Assembly: GCF_009604405.1 (NCBI RefSeq)
Contig: NZ_WEGK01000001.1
Location: 496,001-560,000 of the forward strand
Source: Nocardia macrotermitis
Lineage (GTDB): Bacteria > Actinomycetota > Actinomycetes > Mycobacteriales > Mycobacteriaceae
Length of the DNA stretch: 64,000 nt
Direction of reading: 5' to 3'
How positions within the stretch are numbered: position 1 is the first letter of the stretch; each line of letters starts with the position of its first letter. Position numbers and translations under genes: made by a program. This document shows positions 25,310 through 34,650 of this stretch, piece after piece. The notes beneath the pieces are model-generated. The model was not told the origin of the DNA, did no database searches, and worked only from the letters and a program-made list of their open reading frames with translations.

Positions 25310-27004
25310 ATGCCCGACTTCGATTACGACGTCGTAGTGATCGGCTCCGGGTTCGGCGGGAGCGTGAGCGCGCTCCGGCTGAGCGAGAAGGGGTACCGGG
25401 TGGCGGTCCTGGAGTCCGGCCGCCGGTGGCCCGCCGAGTCGATCCCGAACACGAATTGGAATGTGCGCAAATCACTTTGGGCTCCGCGCCTGGGCATGAC
25501 CGGTCCGCAGCGGATCAGCGTGCTGGGCAAGTGCGCGGTGTTCTCCGCGGTCGGGGTGGGCGGCGGTTCGCTGATCTACGGCAACACCCTGTACGAGCCG
25601 CTGCCGAACTTCTACGAGGACCAGCAGTGGGCGCACATCACCGATTGGCGCAGTGAGCTGGCGCCCTATTACGACCAGGCCAAGCGCATGCTCGGGGTCG
25701 CGCCGAATCCGCGCGTCACCCCGGCCGACGAGGTCATCCGCGCGATCGCCGAGGATCTGGGCGTCGGGGACACCTACCACCCGACCAACGTGGGCGTCTT
25801 CTTCAACGAGCAGGATCCCGGCGCCGAGGTCGACGATCCGTACTTCGGCGGTGCGGGCCCGCGGCGCAGCGGGTGCATCCACTGCGCGCGCTGTTTCACC
25901 GGCTGCCCGCACAACGCCAAGAACACCACCCCGACCAACTACCTGTACCTCGCCGAACAGGCCGGGGCGCACGTGTTCGAACTCACCACCGCGAGCAAGG
26001 TGCGGCCGATGGTCGGCGGCGGTTACGCCATCGAGACTGGACGTTCGGATCGCTGGATTCGCAAGCAGCGCAAGACCTTCACCGCCGAGCAGGTGGTGTT
26101 CGCCGCCGCCGCGCTGGGCACCCAGAAGCTGCTGCACAAGATGCGCGACGAGAAGGTGCTGCCGCGGCTGTCCCCGCGCCTGGGCGAACTCACCCGCAGC
26201 AATTCCGAGGCGATCCTGAACGTGGTCAGCCGCACTCGGACCGATTTCGCCGAGGGCATCGCGATCACCTCCTCGATCCATCCCGAACCGGACACCCACG
26301 TCGAGGTCTGCCACTACGGCAAGGGCCAGAACGCGCTGTTCCCGATGTCGGTGCCGATCGTGGACGGCGGCGCGTTCCGGTTCCTGCGCTTCCTGCTGGC
26401 GATGTTCACTCAGCCGATGGTGTTCCTGCGCAGTCTCAATGCCCGGCACGCCTCGGAGAAGTCGGTGATCCTGCTGGTGATGCAGTCGCTGGACAACTCG
26501 CTCACCTCGTTCCGGCGCTGGGGCCGGCTGAAGACGAAACAGGGTACGGGAGCGCCGAATCCGACCTGGATTCCGTTGGCCCACGAGGTCGGTCGGCGGT
26601 TCGGCGAGAAGGTCGAGGGCGATGTGCACGGGCTGGCGATGGATGTGTTCAACATTCCCGCGACCGCGCACTACATCGGCGGCTGCGTCATCGGCGAGAA
26701 TCCGAACGAGGGTGTGGTCGACCCGTATCAGCGCGTGTTCGGCCATCCCGGTCTGCACATCGCGGACGGTTCGGCGGTCACCGCGAACCTGGGCGTGAAC
26801 CCGTCGCTGACCATCACCGCGCAGGCCGAACGCGCAATGGCGTTCTGGCCCAACAAGGGTGCGCCCGATCCGCGTCCGGCCCTGGGCCGCCCGTACCGCC
26901 GGATCCAGCCGGTCGCCCCGATCCAGCCGTCGGTCCCGGTCTGGGCTCCCGGCGCACTGCAGCTGCCGATCTCTCCCGTCGATCCGCCGGTCCCCACCGT
27001 GTGA
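25310..27004 (+). CDS. choD: GMC-type FAD oxidoreductase, ChoD-like cholesterol oxidase
   Basis: A 564-residue FAD oxidoreductase of the GMC family. N-terminal FAD-binding motif VVIGSGFGGSVSALRLSEKG, then GVGGGSLIYGNTLYEP, and C-terminal HYIGGCVIGENPNEG and NLGVNPSLTITAQAERAM. The Cys-rich segment GCIHCARCFTGCPHNAKN is typical of the ChoD subfamily (M. tuberculosis Rv3409c). ChoD homologues are annotated as 3-beta-hydroxysterol oxidases, though the mycobacterial protein's own substrate is debated. ATG at 25310 follows GAGAGGAAG. The Pro-rich C-terminal tail (QPVAPIQPSVPVW) is an unusual extension. The NERD gene follows 117 bp downstream. Confidence 0.9.
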   Translation: MPDFDYDVVVIGSGFGGSVSALRLSEKGYRVAVLESGRRWPAESIPNTNWNVRKSLWAPRLGMTGPQRISVLGKCAVFSAVGVGGGSLIYGNTLYEPLPNFYEDQQWAHITDWRSELAPYYDQAKRMLGVAPNPRVTPADEVIRAIAEDLGVGDTYHPTNVGVFFNEQDPGAEVDDPYFGGAGPRRSGCIHCARCFTGCPHNAKNTTPTNYLYLAEQAGAHVFELTTASKVRPMVGGGYAIETGRSDRWIRKQRKTFTAEQVVFAAAALGTQKLLHKMRDEKVLPRLSPRLGELTRSNSEAILNVVSRTRTDFAEGIAITSSIHPEPDTHVEVCHYGKGQNALFPMSVPIVDGGAFRFLRFLLAMFTQPMVFLRSLNARHASEKSVILLVMQSLDNSLTSFRRWGRLKTKQGTGAPNPTWIPLAHEVGRRFGEKVEGDVHGLAMDVFNIPATAHYIGGCVIGENPNEGVVDPYQRVFGHPGLHIADGSAVTANLGVNPSLTITAQAERAMAFWPNKGAPDPRPALGRPYRRIQPVAPIQPSVPVWAPGALQLPISPVDPPVPTV

Positions 27005-27121
27005 GCGATATCGCCAGGCCGCCAACGCATCCCGGGTGTGGCGGCGATTCGAACATCCCGATCCCGCGCGGGCACTTATGCTTTGCGGTGACGAGTATCG
27101 ACGGGAAAGGGTGGGTCGCCA

Positions 27122-28012
27122 ATGCTCGTGCGTGTGCAGAGCTCCGCGGGGACGCCGGCGGAACGGGTACTGATCGACTGGTTGCGCACGTGGAAGGGTC
27201 CCAGCGATCCCCACGGCGTGGCCACGGTGAATTGCAGTCTGTTCTTCGAGAACCGGCTGCATCAGTTCGACGCGATCGTGTGGACGCCGACCAGTTGCGT
27301 GATCATCGAGGCCGAGGCGCTCGTGGAGCAGGTGCGCGGGGAGCTGGAGGTGCCGCTGGACGGGCCCTGGCGGGTCGGTGGTCAGCTGGTCTCGCTGGAG
27401 GGCGGCCGCCGCAATCCACTGGACTCCTCGCGGGAGCACACCTACGCGCTGCAAGCGTGGCTGGCCGCGCACGGGCTCGGGCAGCGGGTGGTGCAGGGTC
27501 TGGTGCTGGTGGTGCCGCCGCAGGGTTCGCAGGTGCGGCTGCGGCAGCTCTGGAACGATCCCGGCATGGAGGTGGTGATCGGTGACCAGCATCAGCATCT
27601 GGCCGAGTACCTGGATCACCTCGCCCCTCGGGGGCGCGCGCAGTGGACGATCAACGAGGTCGCGCTGGCCTTCCGCGGCCTGAATCTGCTGCCGTACCTG
27701 CCCGCGCCGCAGGATCTGGTCGCCGAGGGATTCGGCGGGCCGGTGGATACCACGCTGTGGCGTGGCGGGCCGCAGCAGGCGCAGGCCGAGGCGTTCCGCG
27801 AGGAGATGGCCGAGGTCGAGGCGGCCGCGGACAAGCCGTCCGCGATCGCCATGCCCTGGTACAGCCCGTGGGCGCTGTACCCCACCGAGCCGGGTGAGAT
27901 GGATCTGCGTCAGGGCGCCATGCGGTTGCTGCTCATGGTCGGGATGCTGGTCGCGGTGGCCTGGCTGGTGTGGTTCGTGATCGCGGCGGTCATTCAGTTC
28001 GGGCCTGGCTGA
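27122..28012 (+). CDS. NERD (nuclease-related) domain membrane protein
   Basis: A 296-residue protein. Residues about 10-120 form a NERD domain, related to restriction-type nucleases (TPAERVLIDWLRTWKG, HQFDAIVWTPTSCVIIEAEAL with the D-x(n)-E pair expected of the PD-(D/E)xK-like core; the usual E-x-K lysine is not evident, since the pattern reads IIEAEAL). The C terminus ends in one transmembrane helix (LLLMVGMLVAVAWLVWFVIAAVI). Function is unknown; the missing lysine argues against an active nuclease. It overlaps the convergent PAP2 gene tail-to-tail by 23 bp. Confidence 0.8.
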   Translation: MLVRVQSSAGTPAERVLIDWLRTWKGPSDPHGVATVNCSLFFENRLHQFDAIVWTPTSCVIIEAEALVEQVRGELEVPLDGPWRVGGQLVSLEGGRRNPLDSSREHTYALQAWLAAHGLGQRVVQGLVLVVPPQGSQVRLRQLWNDPGMEVVIGDQHQHLAEYLDHLAPRGRAQWTINEVALAFRGLNLLPYLPAPQDLVAEGFGGPVDTTLWRGGPQQAQAEAFREEMAEVEAAADKPSAIAMPWYSPWALYPTEPGEMDLRQGAMRLLLMVGMLVAVAWLVWFVIAAVIQFGPG

Positions 28013-28634
28013 ACGGGTTTCGGGTCCGGTGCGTCGCGGCGGTGAGTGCGGCGTACATCGCGGTCACCAGGGCGATGGCGGTGGCGGTGCCGCCGAGTAC
28101 GTCGGTCGGGTAGTGGTAGCCGAAGCCGACCATGCCGATCGCGATGGCGATCAGCAGCGCCAGGGCTACCAGCGTCGCGCCGATCCGCAGCCTGGGTGTG
28201 GGTGCGATCAGCACGAAAGCCGTTGCCACGGCGACGAATTGCACGGTGTGGCCGCTCGGGTAGGCCAGGTAGTGGTGAAGCTGCCTGTGCCACACGTATT
28301 TCAGCGCGTAGGTGTTGATCGCGACGACGAGTTCCGGTGCCACCAACAGGAATCCGGCTCGCCACCAGTCGCGCCGCCACGCGTACCAGAGCACGCCGAT
28401 GAGCAGCACGGCCAGCACGACGGGGGCGTCGCTCGGGGTCACGAGAACTCGGTAGACGGTCTGGTGCGAGTCCAGAGTGGAGTGGATCCGATCGTCCACG
28501 GCCCGATCGAATCCGGTCGGCCCGCCGCCGACCGGAAAGGCCAGCGGCAGCAGAACGGTGACGAGGACGCCGAGGATCACCACCGCCGCGAGCGGAACGA
28601 TCCGATAGGACGGCAGAGCGGGCGCGCTTCTCAC
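27990..28634 (-). CDS. PAP2-superfamily phosphatase
   Basis: A 214-residue membrane phosphatase of the type 2 phosphatidic acid phosphatase family, which dephosphorylates lipid phosphates such as phosphatidic acid or prenyl diphosphates. Conserved pieces are KYVWHRQLHHYLAYPSGHTVQF (motif 1 region and the PSGHT motif 2) and GFGYHYPTDVLGG (motif 3 with its His and Asp). Six transmembrane helices are visible. The start is GTG at 28634, with a weak AAGG site upstream. It may be the promoter-distal gene after the acyl-CoA oxidase-like gene 54 bp upstream. Confidence 0.9.
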   Translation of the reverse strand: MRSAPALPSYRIVPLAAVVILGVLVTVLLPLAFPVGGGPTGFDRAVDDRIHSTLDSHQTVYRVLVTPSDAPVVLAVLLIGVLWYAWRRDWWRAGFLLVAPELVVAINTYALKYVWHRQLHHYLAYPSGHTVQFVAVATAFVLIAPTPRLRIGATLVALALLIAIAIGMVGFGYHYPTDVLGGTATAIALVTAMYAALTAATHRTRNPFSQARTE

Positions 28635-28688
28635 GGCACAGACCTTATCCGCGACCGTCCGCTCCCCCGGGTGGAGCCACCGGGCCGG

Positions 28689-30620
28689 TTACCGCCCCTG
28701 ATGCACGCTCACGTCGTCCAGCATGGCGGCGCGCAGCGTGCTCGCGGGCACGCCCAGCGCCTCGACCAGGGTCAGCGCGTGCGGGCGCAGGCGGTCGACG
28801 AGTTCGTTGACCCCGCGACGCACGAGTTTGGCCCGCTCCACCGACATGAACCGGTGCATGATGTACCACGCCTGGTTCTGTTCCAGCGAGGTGTACACGT
28901 ACAGATCGCACACGCTCTCGGCCAACGCACGGGCCTGCTCGTCCTCGATATCGGCGATCCCCTCGATGAACGCCTCCAGCACCAGCCGCTCGATATGCGC
29001 CTCGCCGGCCAGCAGGATGTGGTCCTGGGCGTTGTTGAACGCCTCGAACGGTCCGGTCTCCTTGGCACGGGCCTGCAACCGGTGTGCGGCGGTGCGCACG
29101 AGGTATTCCTCGCGGTCGGCGAACAGCTGTAGCTGCACCTCGCGCCGGGACAGATCGCCGTCCTCGACCGAATCGCCGCCGCGGTCGCGCAGTCGCTGAA
29201 TCAGTTGGCGCACACCGGAACTCTCCCGCGCGACGTCCAGCGCCATGGTCGCGGCGAAACGCACCCAGCCCAGCGCGTCCAGATCCCGCACCTCGTCGGC
29301 GTACGCCGTGAGCAGCTCCTTGGCGACCAGCTGGGTGAGCACGACGTTGTCACCCTCGAACGTGGTGAACACATCGGTGTCGGCCTTCAGCGTCACCAGC
29401 CGGTTCTCGGTGAGATAGCCTGCGCCGCCGCATGCTTCGCGACATTCCTGGATGGCCCGGGTGGCGTGCCGGGTCTGCGCGACCTTGAATCCGGCCGCGC
29501 GCTTCTCCAACGCCCGCTGCGCGCCGGGATCCAGATCCTGACCGGTCTGCACCAGATGCATCCGGCGCACCAGGTCGTTCTGCGCGAAGGACAGCGCGAA
29601 CGCCCGCGCCACATGCGGCAGCAGTCGCCGCTGATGGCTGCGATAGTCCAGCAGCACAACCTCCTCGCCGGTATCGGGATCGTCGAACTGCCGCCGCTGC
29701 TCGGCGTACCGCACCGCGATACTCAACGCCACGCGCGCGGCCGCCGCGGCCGCGCCACCGACGCTGATCCGCCCGCGCACCAGCGTGCCGAGCGTGGTGA
29801 AGAAGCGTCGGCTCGGATTCTCGATCTCGGAGCTGTAGGTGCCGTCCGGTACGACGTCGCCGTAACGATTGAGCAGGTTCTCGCGCGGAATGCGGACGTT
29901 GTCGAAGCGGATGCGGCCGTTGTCCACTCCGGGCAGACCGCCCTTGAGCCCGCAGTCCGAGGTGGTCACGCCGGGCAGGTCGTTACCCTCGGCATCGCGC
30001 AGCGGCACCAGGAAACAGTGCACTCCCCGGCCCTCGCCGCCGGTGATCAGCTGCGCGAAAACCGCTGCCATCCGGGCGTGTTCGGCCGCGCCACCGATGT
30101 AGTCCTTGCGGGCGGATTCGGTGGGGCTGTGCACGACGAATTCCCGCGTCGCCGGGTCGTAGGTGGCGGTGGTCTCCAGGTGCGCGACATCGCTGCCATG
30201 CCCGGATTCGGTCATCGCGAAGCAGCCCAGCAGGTCCAGGGAGATCAGGCGGGTGACCACGTCCCGATGACGCTCGGTGCCCAGGTTCTCCACCGCGCCG
30301 CCGAACAGCCCCCACTGCACACCGCTCTTCACCCACAGCGACAGATCGGTGTAGGCGAGCATCTCGAGTCCGGTGACCGCGCCGCCGGGATCGGCGGTGC
30401 CGCCGTGTTCGCGCCGGAATCCGCGTTCGGCCAGACCGAATTTCGAGACCAGGTGCATCTGTTCGAGCACCCGGGCCCGCGCCGCGGACAGATCCAACGC
30501 CGGGTCGCCGCACAGCCGTTCGTCGTCCAGGCGCGGCCGGGCCTGCTCGCGCACCTCGCGCCAGGGGCCGTCGAGCGCCGCGCGAAGGATGTCCGCCGTC
30601 TGATTCCCGGGAGATGCCAT
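28689..30620 (-). CDS. acyl-CoA oxidase/dehydrogenase family flavoenzyme
   Basis: A 643-residue protein with the length and domain order of acyl-CoA oxidases rather than the roughly 390-residue dehydrogenases: N-terminal helical domain, beta domain with CFAMTESGHGSDVAHLETTA, middle helical domain (YRSHQRRLLPHVARAFA), and a long C-terminal domain. FEGDNVVLTQLVAKELL is a hallmark of the acyl-CoA oxidase group. It introduces the alpha-beta double bond into an acyl-CoA, passing electrons either to oxygen or to ETF. The catalytic Glu cannot be placed confidently by eye. ATG at 30620. The preferred acyl chain is unknown; sterol and fatty acid genes nearby fit a lipid catabolism role. Confidence 0.9.
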   Translation of the reverse strand: MASPGNQTADILRAALDGPWREVREQARPRLDDERLCGDPALDLSAARARVLEQMHLVSKFGLAERGFRREHGGTADPGGAVTGLEMLAYTDLSLWVKSGVQWGLFGGAVENLGTERHRDVVTRLISLDLLGCFAMTESGHGSDVAHLETTATYDPATREFVVHSPTESARKDYIGGAAEHARMAAVFAQLITGGEGRGVHCFLVPLRDAEGNDLPGVTTSDCGLKGGLPGVDNGRIRFDNVRIPRENLLNRYGDVVPDGTYSSEIENPSRRFFTTLGTLVRGRISVGGAAAAAARVALSIAVRYAEQRRQFDDPDTGEEVVLLDYRSHQRRLLPHVARAFALSFAQNDLVRRMHLVQTGQDLDPGAQRALEKRAAGFKVAQTRHATRAIQECREACGGAGYLTENRLVTLKADTDVFTTFEGDNVVLTQLVAKELLTAYADEVRDLDALGWVRFAATMALDVARESSGVRQLIQRLRDRGGDSVEDGDLSRREVQLQLFADREEYLVRTAAHRLQARAKETGPFEAFNNAQDHILLAGEAHIERLVLEAFIEGIADIEDEQARALAESVCDLYVYTSLEQNQAWYIMHRFMSVERAKLVRRGVNELVDRLRPHALTLVEALGVPASTLRAAMLDDVSVHQGR

Positions 30621-30967
30621 GCCCCGACCCTAACGACCGGATCCGGACCGTGCCGTGACCCGCCTCACCGCGCGCACGTGTCGGATGTTCGCGTGCCCAC
30701 AGATCTGCGAGCCGAGCTGACACGAAGGCGCGGCACCCTCTACCTTGCAGGGTGTGAGCGAGCGTGCGAGGGAATCATCGACACGGCGCGTCGTGCACAG
30801 CGGCACCGCGTGCCGGGCGCATGCGGTTGTGTGCGGCCATATCCGTGACCTGGGGAGATACGTCCACCTCGGCGATCGGGTGCGCGGGCACCGCGGAACT
30901 GCGACCGAGCGAAGTATCCCGGCCCGATCCGCGCGCGGACCGCTCGCACACCTCGGCGGGTGCGGGT

Positions 30968-32443
30968 ATGAGTGAGCAGACCGAAATCGTCGAGGAACCG
31001 GATACCCCGCGGCCACGCCCACGCTGGCGGCGCGCGATCGACTGGGTGACCGACCGGATCGTCGCCGAACGCAAGGCCACCGTCGACGCGGTGCTGGAGG
31101 CGCCCGCACCGCTGCGACCGATCGATCTGTCCGACGACGCCGCCGTGACCCAGGTGATGGAACTGGCCGAACGGGTCGGCGAGGTCGTGCTGGCCTCGGG
31201 CACCGCGGTCACCGATACCACCACCCAGATCGAATTCATCGCCGCCACTTACGGTTTGGCGAACTGCGATATCGACGTCACCTACAACTCGATCCGTATC
31301 TCAGCCGACCGCGGCCCGACCATGCCGCCCGCGACCACCATGCGGGTGGTCAACTACCGCACGCTCGATTTCACCCGCCTGGCCGCGGTCGACCGGCTCA
31401 CCCGCCGCATCCGCCGCGAGATCGTGCCGCCCGAGGACGCGCACGCCGCACTCGACGAACTCACCTCCGCACCGCACCCGTACAACCGCTGGATCGCGAC
31501 CGGCGGCTGGGCGCTGCTGGCGGCCTCGATCGGCCTGCTACTGGGCGGCGGCCCGATCACCGCCGTGACCAGTTTCGTGGCGACCGGCGTGATCGACCGC
31601 ACCAACCGCGCACTGAATTATCGCGGGTTGCCCTCGTTCTTCCAGGCGATCGTCGGCGGTGCGATCGCGACCCTGCCGGCGATCGCCCTGGCCGCCTGCG
31701 GGACGGAGAAATACCAGTCGCTGGTCGTCGCGGCCGGAATCACCGTGATGCTGAGTGGATTACAGCTCGTCGGTTCCGTCGAGGACGCCATCACCGGCGC
31801 GCCCATCACCGCGGCGGCACGCATGCTGGATCTGCTGATGATGACCGGCGGAATCATCGCCGGGGTCGCCCTGGCCCTGCGGGGCGCCGATGCGCTGAAC
31901 GTGAAGATGGCCCCGATCGATATGAACTCCTCCTCCCCCATCTCCGCGCTGCCGTTGCAGGTCCTCGCCGGGGCCGTGGCCTCGCTGGCCTTCGCGCTGG
32001 CGTGTTATGCCGAACGTCGCGCGCTGGCCGCCGCGGCGATCAGTGGCGCGGTGGCGACACTGTGTTATCAGCTGATGCACGGACACCATTTCGGGCCGGT
32101 GATGTCCTCGGGTTTCGCGGCCTGCGTGGTGGGTCTGGCCGGTGGTCTGATGGCCCGCCGTGCGCTGACACCACCGCTGGTCGTCGCAGTTGCCGGGATC
32201 ACCCCGCTACTGCCGGGTCTGAGTATCTACCGGGGTCTTTCGGCGTTGCTCAACAATCAGCAGGGCGCGGGACTGAATCAGCTGCTTGCGGCGTTCGGCG
32301 TCGGATGCGCGCTGGCGGCCGGGGTCACCCTCGGTGAGTGGGGTGCGCGATTCCTGCGGCGGCCGCGAATTCTGCTGCGCTTCCGTGGGATTCGTCCGCC
32401 GACGTTCGGAACCACCGGCGAGATACCGATCGTGCCGAAGTAG
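30968..32443 (+). CDS. thrE: ThrE-type threonine/serine exporter
   Basis: A 491-residue membrane protein matching the ThrE/DUF1212 (threonine/serine exporter) family, close in size to C. glutamicum ThrE (489). A soluble N-terminal domain of about 170 residues (VMELAERVGEVVLASGTAVTDTTTQIEFIAA) precedes about ten transmembrane helices; the late motif ITPLLPGLSIYRGL is characteristic. It exports L-threonine and L-serine by proton-driven transport. ATG at 30968 (MSEQTEIVEEP) is chosen over an upstream frame that is Arg/His-rich and unconserved; the ribosome site is weak. Confidence 0.92.
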   Translation: MSEQTEIVEEPDTPRPRPRWRRAIDWVTDRIVAERKATVDAVLEAPAPLRPIDLSDDAAVTQVMELAERVGEVVLASGTAVTDTTTQIEFIAATYGLANCDIDVTYNSIRISADRGPTMPPATTMRVVNYRTLDFTRLAAVDRLTRRIRREIVPPEDAHAALDELTSAPHPYNRWIATGGWALLAASIGLLLGGGPITAVTSFVATGVIDRTNRALNYRGLPSFFQAIVGGAIATLPAIALAACGTEKYQSLVVAAGITVMLSGLQLVGSVEDAITGAPITAAARMLDLLMMTGGIIAGVALALRGADALNVKMAPIDMNSSSPISALPLQVLAGAVASLAFALACYAERRALAAAAISGAVATLCYQLMHGHHFGPVMSSGFAACVVGLAGGLMARRALTPPLVVAVAGITPLLPGLSIYRGLSALLNNQQGAGLNQLLAAFGVGCALAAGVTLGEWGARFLRRPRILLRFRGIRPPTFGTTGEIPIVPK

Positions 32444-32480
32444 CGCGGATACGTATCCCGGCGGGACACCCTCCGCTGGT

Positions 32481-33239
32481 TCAGGCCCCGATGCTGCGGG
32501 CCAGATCCTCGAGCGTCGCGTCGAACAGGATGTCCGGATCACTCACGGCCATCGGGTAATTGCCGAACACCTCGAGCGTGACGTGTCCGTAGATGCGCGC
32601 CCAGAACGTGGTCATCAGGTAGGTCACGCCCAGATCCAGCTTCTCGGCCGGGAATTCCTGCCCCGATTCGGCCAGCACCACGAGCAGATCGGCCTGGAAA
32701 CGCTTCAGATCCGCGCACAACGCCTCGGGAATCACCTCGGCCGACGGGGTGACGATGTCGTAGGTGGTCAGCAGCAGACCGGCGGCCTGCAGGAAGATTC
32801 GCCCGAAGGGTTCGTCGAATTGCCGCATGGCACTGGTGTTCTCCCCGGCGGGCGAGGCGAACACCAGCGTGAATTCGGGCGCGTGATCCAGAGCCCAGCG
32901 CCGGAAACCCCGGCAGACCGCGAGCAGCTGCACCACACCGTCGTCGGGCAATTCGGCGACCTGCTGGGCGAGTTCCTCGGCCAGATCCGCGCAGATGTCC
33001 CGGCGCAGCGCCGCGACGAGATCCTCCCGCGAGGCGTAGTAGCGGTACAGCGCCGGGGCGGTGATCCCCAGGGCGCGCGCGATGGCGCGCAGGGTCACCG
33101 CCTCCGGACCCTGTTCCGCGAGAAGGGATCTGGCCACCCGCCGGATGTCGGTGTCGCTCACCGCGGGTGCGCGGCCCCGACGTGCCGGAACGCGGGTGAC
33201 CTGTCCACTGATCGACCGGGGCCCGTTGTGGTTGGGCAC
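32481..33239 (-). CDS. TetR-family regulator
   Basis: A 252-residue TetR-type repressor. The N-terminal HTH (ARSLLAEQGPEAVTLRAIARALGITAPALYRYYASREDLVAAL) is intact, and the C-terminal ligand-binding domain includes ALDHAPEFTLVFASP and YLMTTFWARIYGHVTLE, as in the WHG-type TetR group. GTG at 33239 follows GGAGGAGGTAAC. It begins 24 bp after the CYP125 gene and is certainly in the same transcript, so it probably represses this operon and may sense a lipid or sterol intermediate. It is not KstR by length or sequence as far as can be judged by eye. Confidence 0.93.
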   Translation of the reverse strand: MPNHNGPRSISGQVTRVPARRGRAPAVSDTDIRRVARSLLAEQGPEAVTLRAIARALGITAPALYRYYASREDLVAALRRDICADLAEELAQQVAELPDDGVVQLLAVCRGFRRWALDHAPEFTLVFASPAGENTSAMRQFDEPFGRIFLQAAGLLLTTYDIVTPSAEVIPEALCADLKRFQADLLVVLAESGQEFPAEKLDLGVTYLMTTFWARIYGHVTLEVFGNYPMAVSDPDILFDATLEDLARSIGA

Positions 33240-33263
33240 GTTACCTCCTCCGGGCCCGACCGC

Positions 33264-34490
33264 TCATTCGTAAGCAACCTGCCAGCTCTTGATTCCGTTC
33301 AACCATCCTGAGCGTAGCCGCACCGGCTCGGAGATCTGCCGCAGGTTCGGCATCACGTCGGCGATGGCGTTGAAAATCAGGTCCAGTTGCAGGCGAGCGA
33401 GATTCGCGCCGACGCAGTAGTGCGTGCCGGTGCCGCCGAAGCCGACGTGCGGGTTCGGGTCGCGCAGCACGTCGAATTCGAAGGGCTTCTCGAAACGTTC
33501 CTCGTCGAAGTTGGCCGAGGCGTAGAACAGTCCGACGCGCTGGCCCTTGCTGATCTGCTGGCCGCCGATCTCGGTGTCCGACAGGGCGGTTCGCTGGAAC
33601 GCGATGACCGGGGTGGCCCAGCGCACGATCTCGTCCGGCGCGGTGCGCGGGCGTTCGGACTTGTACAGCTCCCACTGTTCGGGGAAGTCGGCGAACGCCT
33701 TCATGCCGTGGGTGGTGGCGTTGCGGGTGGTCTCGTTGCCCGCGACCGCCAGCAGGATGACGAACCAGGCGAATTCGTCCGAGCCGAGCGATTCGCCGTC
33801 CATATCGGCGGTGACCAGCTGGCTGACGATGTCGTCGGCCGGGCAGCCGCGCCGTTCCTCGGCCAGGTTCCAGGAGTAGCCCATCACCTCGGCCGTGGCC
33901 ATCTTGTGGTCGCCGCCGAATTCCGGGTCGTCGTAACCCATCATCGTGTTGGACCACTCGAACAGCTTGCCGCGATCGGACTGCGGGACGCCGAGCAGTT
34001 CGGCGATCGCCTGCAGCGGCAGCTCGGAGGCGACCTGGGTGACGAAGTCGCCGCCGCCGTTGCGCTTGGCCTCGTGCACGATGCGCTCGGCGCGCTCGCG
34101 CAGGGCGTTGCGCAGGCTCTCCACCGCGCGCGGGGTGAAGCCGCGGGAGATGATGCGACGCAGTTTGTCGTGCGAGGGCGGATCCTGGTTGACCAGCATG
34201 CCGCGCTGGATGTCGATCTCCTCGCGGGCTATGTCCTCGTAGAAGCGGATCACCGCGGTGTTCTCGAAGTTGGAGAACACTTCGGGTTTCTTGGAGATCT
34301 CCTTGATGTGGTCGAGTTTGCTGACCACCCAGTAGCCGTCGTCGCCGAAACCGGCGACATTGTGCGGCTGGTCGACCCACCACACCGGGGCAGTGCGCCG
34401 CAGCTCCGCCCACTCAGCGACGGGCAAACGGCTGGCGAGCAGGTCCGGATCGGTGAAGTCGAAGCTGTGTGACAGGGACGGAGCGGACAC
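33264..34490 (-). CDS. cyp125: cytochrome P450, CYP125-type steroid C26/27 hydroxylase
   Basis: A 408-residue P450 that strongly resembles mycobacterial CYP125 along its length: FDFTDPDLLASRLPVAEWAEL, SRGFTPRAVESLRNAL, LAVAGNETTRNA (I-helix with the acid/alcohol pair), and the heme loop HVGFGGTGTHYCVGANLARLQ with its Cys ligand. CYP125 oxidises the sterol side chain at C26/C27, the first step of cholesterol side-chain degradation. GTG at 34490 follows AAAGGAGGT. It leads a two-gene operon with the TetR gene and lies opposite a decayed monooxygenase gene. A KstR-box-like palindrome sits just upstream. Confidence 0.92.
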   Translation of the reverse strand: MSAPSLSHSFDFTDPDLLASRLPVAEWAELRRTAPVWWVDQPHNVAGFGDDGYWVVSKLDHIKEISKKPEVFSNFENTAVIRFYEDIAREEIDIQRGMLVNQDPPSHDKLRRIISRGFTPRAVESLRNALRERAERIVHEAKRNGGGDFVTQVASELPLQAIAELLGVPQSDRGKLFEWSNTMMGYDDPEFGGDHKMATAEVMGYSWNLAEERRGCPADDIVSQLVTADMDGESLGSDEFAWFVILLAVAGNETTRNATTHGMKAFADFPEQWELYKSERPRTAPDEIVRWATPVIAFQRTALSDTEIGGQQISKGQRVGLFYASANFDEERFEKPFEFDVLRDPNPHVGFGGTGTHYCVGANLARLQLDLIFNAIADVMPNLRQISEPVRLRSGWLNGIKSWQVAYE

Positions 34491-34502
34491 GGGTACCTCC
34501 TT

Positions 34503-34517
34503 TGGAACACGTTTGCA
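34503..34517. promoter_or_regulatory. KstR-box-like palindrome upstream of cyp125
   Basis: TGGAACACGTTTGCA contains AAC-N2-GTT, the core of the KstR box (consensus TnnAACnnGTTnnA), here mismatched only in its last base. KstR controls cholesterol catabolism in mycolata. The site begins 13 bp upstream of the cyp125 start codon. Short motifs of this kind also occur by chance. Confidence 0.4.
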
Positions 34518-34650
34518 TGAGTGAACCACACCACACCAAATTTGTGAACACCTATTATTAAACTCCGTAAACATTGCGTCCGGAAGAGTCCGCGAAACAG
34601 TGTCCGGAACGACCGTGCGCGAGCCCGCACCGGCGTGACACCCTGGACCG

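Noticed and set aside
25472..27619. 715-codon minus-strand frame over choD and the NERD gene
   Set aside because: No domain, spans two well-supported genes on the other strand; shadow frame.
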